A stretch of DNA of 64,000 nt, taken from NCBI GenBank assembly GCA_964386635.1, contig CAYLRO010000011.1:6765-70764 (forward strand), in the 5' to 3' direction. The stretch is from Sabulitectum sp964386635 (lineage in GTDB: Bacteria > Fermentibacterota > Fermentibacteria > Fermentibacterales > JCC-6). Both the position numbers and the translations under genes were made by a program. Under the pieces are notes generated by a model. That model made no database searches and had not been told where the DNA came from. It saw nothing but the letters and a program-made list of their open reading frames with translations. Below, in pieces: positions 42,046-51,021 of the stretch; within the stretch, counting starts at the first letter, position 1; the number at the start of each line of letters is the position of its first letter.

Positions 42046-43665
42046 ATGAGCATGTTCTGCTATCAGTGCCAGGAAGCCCTGGGAAACAAAGGCTGTACAG
42101 TGAATGGTGTATGCGGTAAAAAGGGCGATACGGCCATTCTTCAGGATCTTCTGATCTATACGGTTAAGGGCATCAGTGTTGTTGCCCTGGCAACGGGTAA
42201 GGTCGACAGCGAGGTAAGTCATTTCGTTACCAAAGCTCTCTTCACCACTATCACAAATGTGAGTTTTGACGATGACAGCCTGATCGGGCTGATCAAACAG
42301 GGTCTTGTCCTGAGAGACAGAATCAAATCAGAAAACCATATAGGAGGCGATCTTCATGACTCAGCTGTATGGATGGCTGACAGTAAGGAGGAGTTCCTCA
42401 GGAAAGCGGCAACTATCGGTGTTCTTTCCACAGAGAACGAAGATGTCCGCTCTCTGCGTGAACTGCTGGTCTACGGCCTCAAGGGCGTTGCAGCTTATGC
42501 TGACCACGCAGCTGTACTCGGAGTAGAGGACCAGTCTGTTTACGACTTCATGATTCAGGGCATGGCTTCCACCACAGAAAACCACAGCGTTGATGAAATG
42601 GTGGGGCTGGTAATGAAGGCGGGAGAGACTGCTGTTACCGCAATGGCAATTCTCGATAAGGCCAACACGGCTGCCTACGGTAACCCTGAGATCACCGAAG
42701 TAAACATCGGCGTAAGGAACAACCCTGGAATCCTGATTTCAGGCCACGACCTGAAGGATATGGAAGAGCTTCTCAAGCAGACTGAAGGAACAGGGGTTGA
42801 TGTTTACACACACGGCGAGATGCTTCCTGCAAACTACTATCCGGCATTCAAGAAGTTCGACCATTTCGTTGGAAACTACGGTAACTCCTGGTGGCTTCAG
42901 ACCAGTGAATTCGAGTCGTTCAACGGCCCCATTCTCATGACAACCAACTGTCTTGTTCCTCCCAGGGAATCCTACAAGAACCGGGTGTTTACAACTGGCT
43001 GCGCCAACTTCCCCGGCCTTCCGGTAATACCCGACAGGAAAAAGAACGGTGTAAAAGACTTCTCTGCAATGATTGCCATGGCTAAAACCCTTCCTCCTCC
43101 TGTTGAAATAGAAACAGGCAGCATTGTTGGCGGATTCGCCCATGAGCAGGTTTTCGCTCTGGCAGACAAAGTGATAGATGCGGTGAAATCCGGTGCAATC
43201 AAGAAGTTTGTTGTGATGGCAGGCTGTGACGGAAGACACAAGGAAAGAGATTACTACAGAGAGTTTGCAGAAGCTCTTCCTGAAGATACTGTGATTCTTA
43301 CCGCAGGTTGTGCAAAGTACCGCTACAACAAGCTGAATCTGGGCGACATAGGCGGCATCCCCAGAGTTCTCGATGCAGGACAGTGCAACGACAGCTATTC
43401 ACTGGCTTTAATAGCGCTGAAACTGAAGGAAGTATTCGGTCTTGATGACATCAACGAGCTTCCAATCGTCTACAACATTGCATGGTATGAGCAGAAAGCC
43501 GTTACAGTTCTCCTTGCCCTTCTCGCTCTGGGTGTGAAGAACATCCACCTGGGACCAACACTTCCTGCGTTCCTCTCACCTGCAGTGGTGAATGTTCTTG
43601 TTGAGAACTTCGGAATCAGTGGAATCACAAGTGTGGAGGGTGACATAAAAACCCTGATCGGCTAG
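42046..43665 (+). CDS. hcp: Hybrid cluster protein / hydroxylamine reductase
   Basis: A 539-residue prismane protein. It reduces hydroxylamine and, more relevantly, nitric oxide, protecting cells from nitrosative stress. The N-terminal cysteine set C5-x2-C8-x8-C17-x5-C23 (MFCYQCQEALGNKGCTVNGVC) binds the cubane cluster. Hybrid-cluster ligand regions follow: SGHDLKDMEELL, GVDVYTHGEMLPANYYP, GNYGNSWW, TTNCLVPP, TTGCANFPG, LTAGCAKYRYN and GQCNDSYS. The length and spacing are those of the class I enzyme of anaerobes. ATG follows TAGGAGG. It ends the operon at a strong hairpin. Confidence 0.97.
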   Translation: MSMFCYQCQEALGNKGCTVNGVCGKKGDTAILQDLLIYTVKGISVVALATGKVDSEVSHFVTKALFTTITNVSFDDDSLIGLIKQGLVLRDRIKSENHIGGDLHDSAVWMADSKEEFLRKAATIGVLSTENEDVRSLRELLVYGLKGVAAYADHAAVLGVEDQSVYDFMIQGMASTTENHSVDEMVGLVMKAGETAVTAMAILDKANTAAYGNPEITEVNIGVRNNPGILISGHDLKDMEELLKQTEGTGVDVYTHGEMLPANYYPAFKKFDHFVGNYGNSWWLQTSEFESFNGPILMTTNCLVPPRESYKNRVFTTGCANFPGLPVIPDRKKNGVKDFSAMIAMAKTLPPPVEIETGSIVGGFAHEQVFALADKVIDAVKSGAIKKFVVMAGCDGRHKERDYYREFAEALPEDTVILTAGCAKYRYNKLNLGDIGGIPRVLDAGQCNDSYSLALIALKLKEVFGLDDINELPIVYNIAWYEQKAVTVLLALLALGVKNIHLGPTLPAFLSPAVVNVLVENFGISGITSVEGDIKTLIG

Positions 43666-43674
43666 CATCGAGTT

Positions 43675-43711
43675 GAAGAAGCCCTGCTGTTTACTGCAGC
43701 GGGGCTTCTTC
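43675..43711. terminator. Long hairpin after hcp
   Basis: GAAGAAGCCC-T-GCTG (43675-43689) pairs with CAGC-G-GGGCTTCTTC (43697-43711), about 15 bp with one G-T pair, around a 7-base loop. It overlaps the rmuC stop codon and probably serves hcp and possibly both convergent genes. Confidence 0.7.
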
Positions 43712-44989
43712 GCTTGCTGAAATACTGTCTGCCAGTGAACCGGGCAGAGACTTGGTTGTTTTGGCTCCCAGGCGGCGGAGCTCTTCCACTTTCACCACCA
43801 GGTTGCCGTTTCCGGAAGTGGTTCTTTTGAATGCAGTATTCAGCGCTTTTGAAGCACTGTCAAACTTCTTTCTGGTGTCCTCAAGAGCTTCCACTATTCC
43901 GATAACCTTGTCATAGAGTTTTCCTGCCTTGTCTGCGATCATCTCCGCGTTCCGGCTCTCATTTTCTCTGCGCCAGATCTGCCCGATAAGCTTCAGCGTT
44001 GTCATAAGAGTAGAGGGTCCCGACAGCACAACATTGGTTTTTGATATGTCACAGATAAGGTTGGGGTCAGCCTGGAGAGCGGCCTGGTATGCAGGTTCCA
44101 GGGGAATGCACATGATAACAAAATCCAGAGACCGGTTGCCCATGAGGTTCTGATAATCCTTTGCCTTAAGTTCTTCAATGTGTTTCTTCACTGACAGGGC
44201 ATGAGCCTTGAGGTTTACTTCACGGGACTGGTCATCTTCCGCATTGACGAATCTCTCATAAGCAGTGAGAGACACTTTTGAATCTACAATTACTATCCTG
44301 CCTCCAGGAAGATTTACCACGAAATCTGGTCTTTTCAACTTGTCTTCTTCATCTCTGAATGAAGCCTGGGTTTCGTATTCCCTGCCCTCTTCCAGCCCGG
44401 ATGCTTCAAATATCCGCTGCACTATAAGTTCACCCCAGTCACCCTGTGCCTTTGAGTCTCCCTTAATGGCTTTGGCAAGGTTCTCAGCGTCTTTGCTTAC
44501 CCTGCTGCTTGCCTCCTGAAGAAGCTTGACCTGGGTAAGTAACTGTGCTGACCGCTGAGTGTCTTCTGTATGAACCTGGTCAACTCTTTTCCGGAACAGT
44601 TCCATCTGCTCCTTGAAAGGCTGAAGAAGTATGGAGAGCTTTTCTCTGTTCTGATCCGATAGAGACTGGCTTCTCTCTGCAAGTATTTTCCCTGCAAGGA
44701 TCTCAAATTCCTTCTTCAATCTTGCTTCAGAGTCTTCAAGGAGCTTGATCTTTTCAGATGTATTGCGTTTCTCATTGGTCAATTCTGCTTCCAGCCTTGA
44801 TACTGTCTGCTGAAGAGATTCAATTCTGGCGGCTCTTTCAGAAAGCTGATCCTGAGCTTTCAGGTAATCCTCTTCCCTGGTCTGAAGTCGGGCAAGTTTA
44901 TCTCTGTTGGGTTCTTCCCTGTGGCTTCTGAAAAGATATCCCAGGATTCCCGCAAGCAGAATGGAAAGTATTCCTATTGCCAGTGGCAT
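43691..44989 (-). CDS. rmuC: RmuC-family DNA recombination protein
   Basis: A 432-residue RmuC protein, a family that limits inversions between short repeats and has a nuclease-like fold. An N-terminal membrane anchor (GILSILLAGILGYLF) is followed by a long coiled coil (residues ~30-190) and the conserved core: KGDSKAQGDWGELIVQRIFEASGL, RPDFVVNLPGGRIVIVDSKVSLTAYERF, DFVIMCIPLEPAYQAAL, VVLSGPSTLMTTLKLIGQIWRREN. The PD-(D/E)XK-like residues lie in this core. The next gene upstream ends one base before its start, so they are cotranscribed. Confidence 0.95.
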   Translation of the reverse strand: MPLAIGILSILLAGILGYLFRSHREEPNRDKLARLQTREEDYLKAQDQLSERAARIESLQQTVSRLEAELTNEKRNTSEKIKLLEDSEARLKKEFEILAGKILAERSQSLSDQNREKLSILLQPFKEQMELFRKRVDQVHTEDTQRSAQLLTQVKLLQEASSRVSKDAENLAKAIKGDSKAQGDWGELIVQRIFEASGLEEGREYETQASFRDEEDKLKRPDFVVNLPGGRIVIVDSKVSLTAYERFVNAEDDQSREVNLKAHALSVKKHIEELKAKDYQNLMGNRSLDFVIMCIPLEPAYQAALQADPNLICDISKTNVVLSGPSTLMTTLKLIGQIWRRENESRNAEMIADKAGKLYDKVIGIVEALEDTRKKFDSASKALNTAFKRTTSGNGNLVVKVEELRRLGAKTTKSLPGSLADSISASEEAPLQ

Positions 44990-44990
44990 A

Positions 44991-45542
44991 TCAGTCCAGC
45001 CCCAGGAGGCCGTTTTTCAACCCTGAATTCGGCGGGTTGTCACCAAGCCAGATGGAGAAGAAGGCGCCGGCAAAATCGTTTCCAGGGATTGTGCCTTTAA
45101 CCGAGCCTTTCACGGAAACCTCCAGGCCGGTACCGGGAATGCAGGTGAACTGCATCCGGTCACCGTCTTTCATCTCCCTCATCCAGGAGTTAAGCAGGTT
45201 TATATCATCCTGCATTGAAGCTACCTGATTTGCTGCATTGTTCTCAAAACCCTGTTGCCAGGCACCGGTTATGTCATCCATGCCTACATCCCGGACAAAG
45301 TGAAGAATCAGCCTTCTTGCCTCGTCTGATTCGTATATGGAAGAACCGCTCGAGGATGGTGTTTCAACGTAGAGGGCAGCAACATAAACATTCACATTGA
45401 ACATTGTTGCTTCACGGGTGCCAAGCCCGTTCAGAACCAGCGGAGTGCCGGATACCGTGATTTCATCAGGATAGGTAATACCATCCCGTTCTGCGGCGTA
45501 AAGAGGGAGAAGAATGATGATCAGTAAAAAATACTTAAGCAT
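44991..45542 (-). CDS. Secreted chalcone-isomerase-like protein
   Basis: A 183-residue exported protein. After a signal peptide (LKYFLLIIILLPLYA) it matches the bacterial chalcone-isomerase-like domain: GITYPDEITVSGTPLVLNGLGTREATMFNVNVYVAALYV, RRLILHFVRDVGMDDITGAWQQGF, and GNDFAGAFFSIWLGDNPPNSGLKNGLLG. The fold binds fatty-acid-like ligands; these bacterial forms are not known to be catalytic. The ATG at 45542, behind AAAGGG, is preferred to a longer frame starting at 45638, since the signal peptide starts here. Cotranscribed with rmuC. Confidence 0.88.
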   Translation of the reverse strand: MLKYFLLIIILLPLYAAERDGITYPDEITVSGTPLVLNGLGTREATMFNVNVYVAALYVETPSSSGSSIYESDEARRLILHFVRDVGMDDITGAWQQGFENNAANQVASMQDDINLLNSWMREMKDGDRMQFTCIPGTGLEVSVKGSVKGTIPGNDFAGAFFSIWLGDNPPNSGLKNGLLGLD

Positions 45543-45619
45543 TCTGAAACCCTTTCTGCTTGAGAACTTGACCGTACTGTCCAGTTTTTCTACTATAACA
45601 CAGGGGACAGGGCTTGTCT

Positions 45620-46477
45620 TTAACTGAGAAACCTGCACCTGTTTACCGGCAGTTTTCTGAACTTCCTGATTTCATCTTCCCTGCTCTTGACTATATCCCC
45701 GAAGCTCTCTGTGAGAAGGTTTCCCAGAATGCTGGAATTCTGTTCACAGGTTCGAAGGTTTCCTTCTGCATCAATTGCCCACTTGGTGTCGCCGCATCTG
45801 CATGTGGAGAAAATAATCCCGGGGAATTCTTCATAAGGTTTAACTGGAATTCCTGTGTACATGTGAATCGGGCATGAGTCTGCTGCTCTCTGCGCAAGCT
45901 CCAGTGCCTTATACAGCTCGCTTTCTGAAAGGGAGAGTGCTTTAATGTTTTTCAGTCCTCTTCCAGTTGGAACGAATCTGTTAAGACAGACAGAATCAGC
46001 GCCCAGGGCAGCAGCAGTTCTTACACGAAGGCCTGTTTTTTCATAGTTGCCCCTGTGAATGCAGAGAGAAGCGGTAACTGTTCTGCCTGTTCGAACAGCA
46101 TGTGTCAGTGCCATGACCGTTTCATGGGAAGGGTCTGTAAAGCCTATGTCGAAGTGTTCCACCCCTGAATCTGCCAGTTGAGCTGCAAGTTCCCTGGTGA
46201 GCAGAGTACCATTGGTTGCAATGGCAGTGCTGATACCTGTTCCGGAAAAGGCTTTGACAATGTCCAGAATATCTGTTCTCAGCAGAGGTTCTCCACCGGT
46301 TAGTGTTACACCACGGAAAGCCTTAATTCTACCAAGCTTTGAAGCCAGAAGTCTGATGTGAGGGAGAGAAAGCTCTGAAGGAACTGTCTGATTATTTCCA
46401 GTCCATACATTGTAGCAGAATAAACATCTCAGATTACAGTTTGCAGTAACCTCAAAAGCAAACCAGAGGTTTTTCAG
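45620..46477 (-). CDS. Radical SAM protein (SPASM-like), apparent CTG start
   Basis: A 285-residue radical SAM enzyme. The cluster motif CNLRCLFC (Cys14, Cys18, Cys21) follows KNLWFAFEVTAN. Next come FRGVTLTGGEPLLRTD, IATNGTLLTREL, HFDIGFTDPSHETV and CLNRFVPTGRG, then a short SPASM-type tail with CRCG and CEQ. Only an internal GTG (46162) would be found with usual start codons, which would delete the cluster. CTG at 46477, 7 bases after GGAGG, overlaps the upstream TGA (CTGA) exactly like an ATGA junction and gives the full fold. Resembles peptide- or heme-modifying enzymes; substrate unknown. Confidence 0.85.
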   Translation of the reverse strand: MKNLWFAFEVTANCNLRCLFCYNVWTGNNQTVPSELSLPHIRLLASKLGRIKAFRGVTLTGGEPLLRTDILDIVKAFSGTGISTAIATNGTLLTRELAAQLADSGVEHFDIGFTDPSHETVMALTHAVRTGRTVTASLCIHRGNYEKTGLRVRTAAALGADSVCLNRFVPTGRGLKNIKALSLSESELYKALELAQRAADSCPIHMYTGIPVKPYEEFPGIIFSTCRCGDTKWAIDAEGNLRTCEQNSSILGNLLTESFGDIVKSREDEIRKFRKLPVNRCRFLS

Positions 46478-47253
46478 TCTTCCGCCTCCATGAGAGTTTC
46501 AAGGAGAATCCTGAAAACCGGAGCAGCATTTCTGAATTCATTGTATTCCAGAAGAAACCTTTCATGCTGTTCCACAATTGATTTGTAATGATCTGCATAC
46601 TGGTGTGCATATGGCAGACTCAGTGAGTCCAGTGCTGCTCTGTAAGTCATGTCCAGGCGGTGCAGAACAGAATCCGTTGTTACTTCCTGATAATCCGGAT
46701 AGGCGTAACCATAGTCCGGGGTCTGGTAAATTTCATCGACTGTTTCCAGAAGCATGATCACCATTGACCTGTCCAGAAGAGAATCTCTCCCTGCTATAAA
46801 CTCTGACGCCGAGATGTTTCCCTCAAGAAGAAGCTCGGTTAGAGCGTGTATTCTGATTTCAAAGTTGAAAAGCAGGTCTTCCCTTACAGTGGCGGTCCAG
46901 GGAGGCATCATTCTGGTCATGAGCAGGGGATTGATCCTGGATAGTCTGGTGGCTCTCATAACGGTGATGTCTTTAAGCATCTGCACAGCCCGTGTCACTT
47001 CCGGTGCTGCCGGCAGTTCATCCTGGAAAAGGGCATTTACCAGAGAGCAGATTGAATCTCTTTTTTCGCTTGCCATTGTAAAAGCCAACTGATCTTCCGG
47101 CGCGTCTGCTTTGTTCAGTGTTATCCAGGCGGTTCTCAGGATATTCCAGTCCTCTGAACCGGTGATGACATTCAAATCTTCCTGAACGATTTCTTCAGCC
47201 TGCGCAGACAAAACAACTGATGTGCCCATCAGTGCAATCAATGATCTGTTCAT
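46474..47253 (-). CDS. Hypothetical secreted helical protein
   Basis: A 259-residue protein with a signal peptide (NRSLIALMGTSVVLSAQA) and a mainly helical, acidic body. Residues 60-240 contain long amphipathic stretches (FEIRIHALTELLLEGNIS, YADHYKSIVEQHERFLLEYNEF) and a Tyr-rich loop (YQTPDYGYAYPDYQ). No family recognised. Its stop overlaps the CTG start of the radical SAM gene, so the two are translationally coupled; the secreted protein could be the radical SAM enzyme's partner or substrate, which is only inference. Confidence 0.7.
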   Translation of the reverse strand: MNRSLIALMGTSVVLSAQAEEIVQEDLNVITGSEDWNILRTAWITLNKADAPEDQLAFTMASEKRDSICSLVNALFQDELPAAPEVTRAVQMLKDITVMRATRLSRINPLLMTRMMPPWTATVREDLLFNFEIRIHALTELLLEGNISASEFIAGRDSLLDRSMVIMLLETVDEIYQTPDYGYAYPDYQEVTTDSVLHRLDMTYRAALDSLSLPYAHQYADHYKSIVEQHERFLLEYNEFRNAAPVFRILLETLMEAED

Positions 47254-47319
47254 TTCCCCTCCCTTTTCTATCTTCTGATGATACCTGAATTTGCTGGAGG
47301 ATGTTCCAGAGCAGGCAAA

Positions 47320-47347
47320 TTGACAAAATGAACTTCTCAGTTATCAT
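47320..47347 (+). promoter_or_regulatory. Promoter of the ABC exporter operon
   Basis: TTGACA (47320-47325), 16 bases, TATCAT (47342-47347), near consensus. The start of the first exporter gene is ~140 bases downstream, leaving a leader with a small hairpin (AGGCG-TTT-CGCCT near 47408) and no recognisable aptamer. Confidence 0.6.
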
Positions 47348-47495
47348 ATACAGACCGTTCAACCAGGGAGGTTATCATATGATTTCAAGGATCTCAGTCA
47401 TTTAGACAGGCGTTTCGCCTGATCCTTTTCCGCACCTTCATAACCTGTATCCAGTATGCAGGTCAGTATTTCCAGTTGAACGGAGTTCTTTATAG

Positions 47496-49292
47496 ATGTT
47501 AAATTTTTACGATGATTTCAGTGAGGACAAGAAGCTCAGAGTAAGCTCGATCAAGCTGCTCAGAAGATTTGTCCCTTACATGAAACCGCACTGGAAGTCC
47601 TTCTGTGTGGCGATATTCCTGCTTTTCTTCGCAATAGCAGGTGAACTTGCCGGTCCTCTTCTGCTCCGGATGGTCATAGATGATGCCATTCCTTCCGGAG
47701 ATACCGGAGAGATAGTCAGACTTTCCGTTCTGTTTGCACTGATCTTCCTTGTTACAATGGCAATTGCTTATGTGCAGGTGATAATCGCCAGCCGGATAGG
47801 CCTTGGGATTGTGCGTACTTTGAAGCGGAAGCTTTTTGATCATGTGCTTACTCTCTCCATGGCATTCTTTCACGAAAATCCTTCAGGTAAACTTATGGCA
47901 AGGGTGGAGAGTGACACTGAAAGGGTCAGAATGCTCTTCAGCGAGACCAGCATGGCCCTTCTCAGGAATGCAGCCATGGTAATTGGTACGCTGGTTATCA
48001 TGTACATGGCAGACAGCTACATAGCTGTGCGTGTAATCGCTATTACCATTCCAGTGGGTATTGTCACCGTTCCGGTTCTCAGAAAAATGAGAGTTATCTG
48101 GGGCAAGGTAAGGAAGTCCTATGCCGCTATTGCCGCGGTGGGATCGGAATTTGTCCGGGCTGTTCCGGTAATGCAGGTGTTCGGAACTGCGGGTTTTGCC
48201 AGAAAGAAGATGCACGAAGAGGGGAAAAAGTACTTCAGGCGTGAGATGAAGGCCTCCATACTGGATTACGGCTACTGGAGCTTTCTCGGCACTCTTGAAA
48301 TTGGCGCCATAGCGGTGATTCTTGTTGCAGGCAGACCCGGTGTGATAAGCGGTGTTCTTACAGTAGGTACAGTGGTTCTCTTTGTTGAGTACACAAGAAG
48401 GCTTTTCGGCCCTCTTGTGATGTTCGGAGAAACACTGAATCAGATACAGAGAGCGCTTGCTTCAGGAGAAAGACTTCTGGAAATTCTGGATACTGAAACT
48501 CTTACACCTGACGGAACCATGTTCAGTGAGGGATTCCCCAAGCCCTGGAGCAGAATAGAATTTAAAGATGTGTGGTTCCGGTATTCGGATGAAAGCGACT
48601 GGGCTCTCCAGGGCGTGAACTTAGCCGTTAACCGTGGCGATACCATTGCCCTTGTGGGAGACAGCGGAGGAGGAAAGAGCACCATTGTTGCCCTCCTCAT
48701 GCGATTCCATCATCCCCAGAAAGGCACCATTACCATTGATGGTGTTAATGTCAACGAAATTACTCTTGACTCCTGGAGGAGCGGTCTGGGGCTTGTTCTG
48801 CAGGAAGTCAATCTGTTCTCAGGCACTCTTTCAGGCAATCTGACAGTGTTCAACCATTCCGTTTCCCCGGCTGAGCAGGAAAAGGCACTTGTTACTATTG
48901 AAGCCGGAGAACTGCTTGAGAGGATCCCCGGGGGGCTGGACGGCATGATCAGCGAGGGTGGAGCCAACCTTTCCATGGGACAGAGACAGCTGATAAACAT
49001 TGCCAGAGCAATGCTGAGACAGCCTGAGATACTGGTTCTGGATGAAGCCACTTCCAGTGTAGATCCAGGAACAGAGCAGAGGATACAGAGGGCAACTGAT
49101 ATTGCCCTTCAGGGCAGAACTGCAATAGTGGTTGCCCACAGACTTGCTACAATTGAGCATGCCACGAAAATCCTTGTTGTCCGCCACGGAGTTATTGCGG
49201 AAAGGGGTACTCACCAGGAGCTTATAGCTGAAGGCGGTATCTACTCCAGGCTTCACAGGCTGCAGTTCGGAGGTGAGTATGTCACTCTCTGA
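47496..49292 (+). CDS. ABC exporter half-transporter, canonical ATPase site
   Basis: A 598-residue type IV (MsbA-like) half-transporter. Six membrane helices fill residues ~30-330, followed by a nucleotide-binding domain: Walker A GDSGGGKS (~387), Q-loop VLQEVNLFSGTL, signature LSMGQRQ (~490), Walker B VLDEATSSVD with the catalytic Glu (~514), and H-loop VAHRLAT. It exports lipids, peptides or drugs using ATP. The next gene starts inside its 3' end and encodes a partner with an altered Walker B, so the working unit is probably a heterodimer. Confidence 0.93.
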   Translation: MLNFYDDFSEDKKLRVSSIKLLRRFVPYMKPHWKSFCVAIFLLFFAIAGELAGPLLLRMVIDDAIPSGDTGEIVRLSVLFALIFLVTMAIAYVQVIIASRIGLGIVRTLKRKLFDHVLTLSMAFFHENPSGKLMARVESDTERVRMLFSETSMALLRNAAMVIGTLVIMYMADSYIAVRVIAITIPVGIVTVPVLRKMRVIWGKVRKSYAAIAAVGSEFVRAVPVMQVFGTAGFARKKMHEEGKKYFRREMKASILDYGYWSFLGTLEIGAIAVILVAGRPGVISGVLTVGTVVLFVEYTRRLFGPLVMFGETLNQIQRALASGERLLEILDTETLTPDGTMFSEGFPKPWSRIEFKDVWFRYSDESDWALQGVNLAVNRGDTIALVGDSGGGKSTIVALLMRFHHPQKGTITIDGVNVNEITLDSWRSGLGLVLQEVNLFSGTLSGNLTVFNHSVSPAEQEKALVTIEAGELLERIPGGLDGMISEGGANLSMGQRQLINIARAMLRQPEILVLDEATSSVDPGTEQRIQRATDIALQGRTAIVVAHRLATIEHATKILVVRHGVIAERGTHQELIAEGGIYSRLHRLQFGGEYVTL

Positions 49293-51021
49293 ATCAATGA
49301 AGAAGTGGTCTGAATACCTCAAGTGGATTTTCAATTACTGGAAGCCGGTTAAGAAATATCTGTTCTTTCTGATATTCTTTACAGTGGTTTCCAGTGCGGT
49401 TGCCCTGGGGTTCCCTCTTGTATTCAGGTACCTTCTGGATAATGTGGAAACAATCCTGGGTACACCTGAGTCAGCGGGTTTCAACAAGATCATTCTCATA
49501 CTTGCAGGGCTTGCCCTGGCCAGATTTGTTGCAGGTCTCTATCCCTGTGCCAGAGGCATTATCAACAGTGCAATAGGTGTTCTCATCAGAGATGATGTCT
49601 TTGCCTCCATAATGAGGAAGGGCTGGCGTTTTTTCAACAGATTCCGCCCGGGAGATCTCACCACCCGGCTCACCGACGACATTACAGACTATCCAAGGAT
49701 TGCGTGGTTCAGCTGCAGCGCTTTCTTCAGAGCCCTTGAATCCAGCTCCCGTCTGCTTTTCTGTATGGCAGTTATGCTCTTCATGAGCTGGAAACTCACC
49801 CTTCTGGCCCTGGCTCCCCTTCCTGTAATGCTGTTCATCTTCTACACAGTGGAGCACAAGCTTGGCAGAAGGGTTTCAGCAAGCAGAAAGGCTACAAGTC
49901 ATACAGGTGATCTTCTTGACAGCACCTTTGACGGCATTGCCATTGTTAAAGCTTACAGAGCGGAGAAGGCACTTGCCGACAGACTGCACCGGCTGCTGAA
50001 CGAGCGGTTCAACATAGATTACTCACTGATCAAGCTTGAGATGATCATCCACGGCCTCTACAGTGTGATAGGCCAGGTGGGAAAAGTTACTGTAATGCTG
50101 GCTGGCGGTCTTATGGTGATAAATGACAAAATAGGCCTGGGGGATTTCTATGCATTCTATGTGTATCTGGACATGCTTCTGGCTCCAATGATGGACATCC
50201 CGAATCTGTTTGTAGCCTCAAGGCAGGCTTTTGTTTCAATAGACAGAGAGCGGGAAGTAATGGAATTCCCTGAGCAGGTCAGCAGGAATACAAAGGAAAA
50301 ACTGAACAGAGTAACTGCTGTTGCAGCATCTGACGCAGGTTTCAGATATGACGGAACAGGCGGGTTGGAGAATCTCTCTTTCAACCTGGAAGCTTCAGAA
50401 ACAGTTGCTGTTGTAGGAGAGGTCGGTTCAGGAAAAACCACACTGCTGAAGATGCTTGCCGGGCTTCTTCCCCCGCAGTCGGGATCAATCAGGATCAACG
50501 GCATAGACATAGGTGATGCTGATATGAGCCGTACTATAGGCTATGTGCCACAGGATTCGGTGCTGCTTGGAGATTCTGTTGATGAGAATGTTCGATTCGG
50601 CAGAGACTATGTATCCGGGGAAGACATACAGGAGGCACTGGTTATTGCCGGCATAGGCAAAGACGAGTTTGATATGGACAGGATTCTGGGCCAGAAAGGC
50701 GTTGGTGCTTCCGGAGGGCAGAGGCAGAGAATTGCCATTGCCAGAGCCCTTGCAGGTAAACCGTCACTGCTTCTTCTGGATGACTGCACAGCTGCACTGG
50801 ATGCTGTTAAGGAGGAAGCTTTCTGGAAGAACCTGAACAGTGGAGACATTCATCCCCTTACTCTGGTGGTTACACACAGGGAAGCAACCGTAAGGCAAAG
50901 TAACAGAGTTCTTTTTATAAATAGAGGAAGACTTGAAGACACAGGAACACACCAGGACCTTCTCCTGCGGAACCCTGACTACGCAAGAGTGATCCGGGGA
51001 ATGGAATCGGAGGTTACGTGA
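49279..51021 (+). CDS. ABC exporter half-transporter, degenerate catalytic site
   Basis: A 580-residue half-transporter with six membrane helices (residues ~25-320) and an ATPase domain: Walker A GEVGSGKT (~380), Q-loop GYVPQDSVLL, signature ASGGQRQRIAIARAL (~478), Walker B LLLLDDCTAALD (~498), H-loop VTHREAT. The catalytic Glu after Walker B is replaced by Asp, as in one half of heterodimeric exporters such as TM287/288. ATG 49279 follows GGAGG; an in-frame GTG at 49273 lies within that site. It overlaps its partner by 14 bases and abuts the aminopeptidase gene. Confidence 0.92.
   Translation: MSLSESMKKWSEYLKWIFNYWKPVKKYLFFLIFFTVVSSAVALGFPLVFRYLLDNVETILGTPESAGFNKIILILAGLALARFVAGLYPCARGIINSAIGVLIRDDVFASIMRKGWRFFNRFRPGDLTTRLTDDITDYPRIAWFSCSAFFRALESSSRLLFCMAVMLFMSWKLTLLALAPLPVMLFIFYTVEHKLGRRVSASRKATSHTGDLLDSTFDGIAIVKAYRAEKALADRLHRLLNERFNIDYSLIKLEMIIHGLYSVIGQVGKVTVMLAGGLMVINDKIGLGDFYAFYVYLDMLLAPMMDIPNLFVASRQAFVSIDREREVMEFPEQVSRNTKEKLNRVTAVAASDAGFRYDGTGGLENLSFNLEASETVAVVGEVGSGKTTLLKMLAGLLPPQSGSIRINGIDIGDADMSRTIGYVPQDSVLLGDSVDENVRFGRDYVSGEDIQEALVIAGIGKDEFDMDRILGQKGVGASGGQRQRIAIARALAGKPSLLLLDDCTAALDAVKEEAFWKNLNSGDIHPLTLVVTHREATVRQSNRVLFINRGRLEDTGTHQDLLLRNPDYARVIRGMESEVT

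Noticed and set aside
45543..45638. Longer start for the chalcone-isomerase-like gene
   Set aside because: The signal peptide begins at 45542 with AAAGGG upstream; the extension has no family similarity and overlaps the radical SAM gene.
45620..46162. 180-residue version of the radical SAM gene from an internal GTG
   Set aside because: It lacks the CxxxCxxC cluster motif, which is intact in the same frame upstream.
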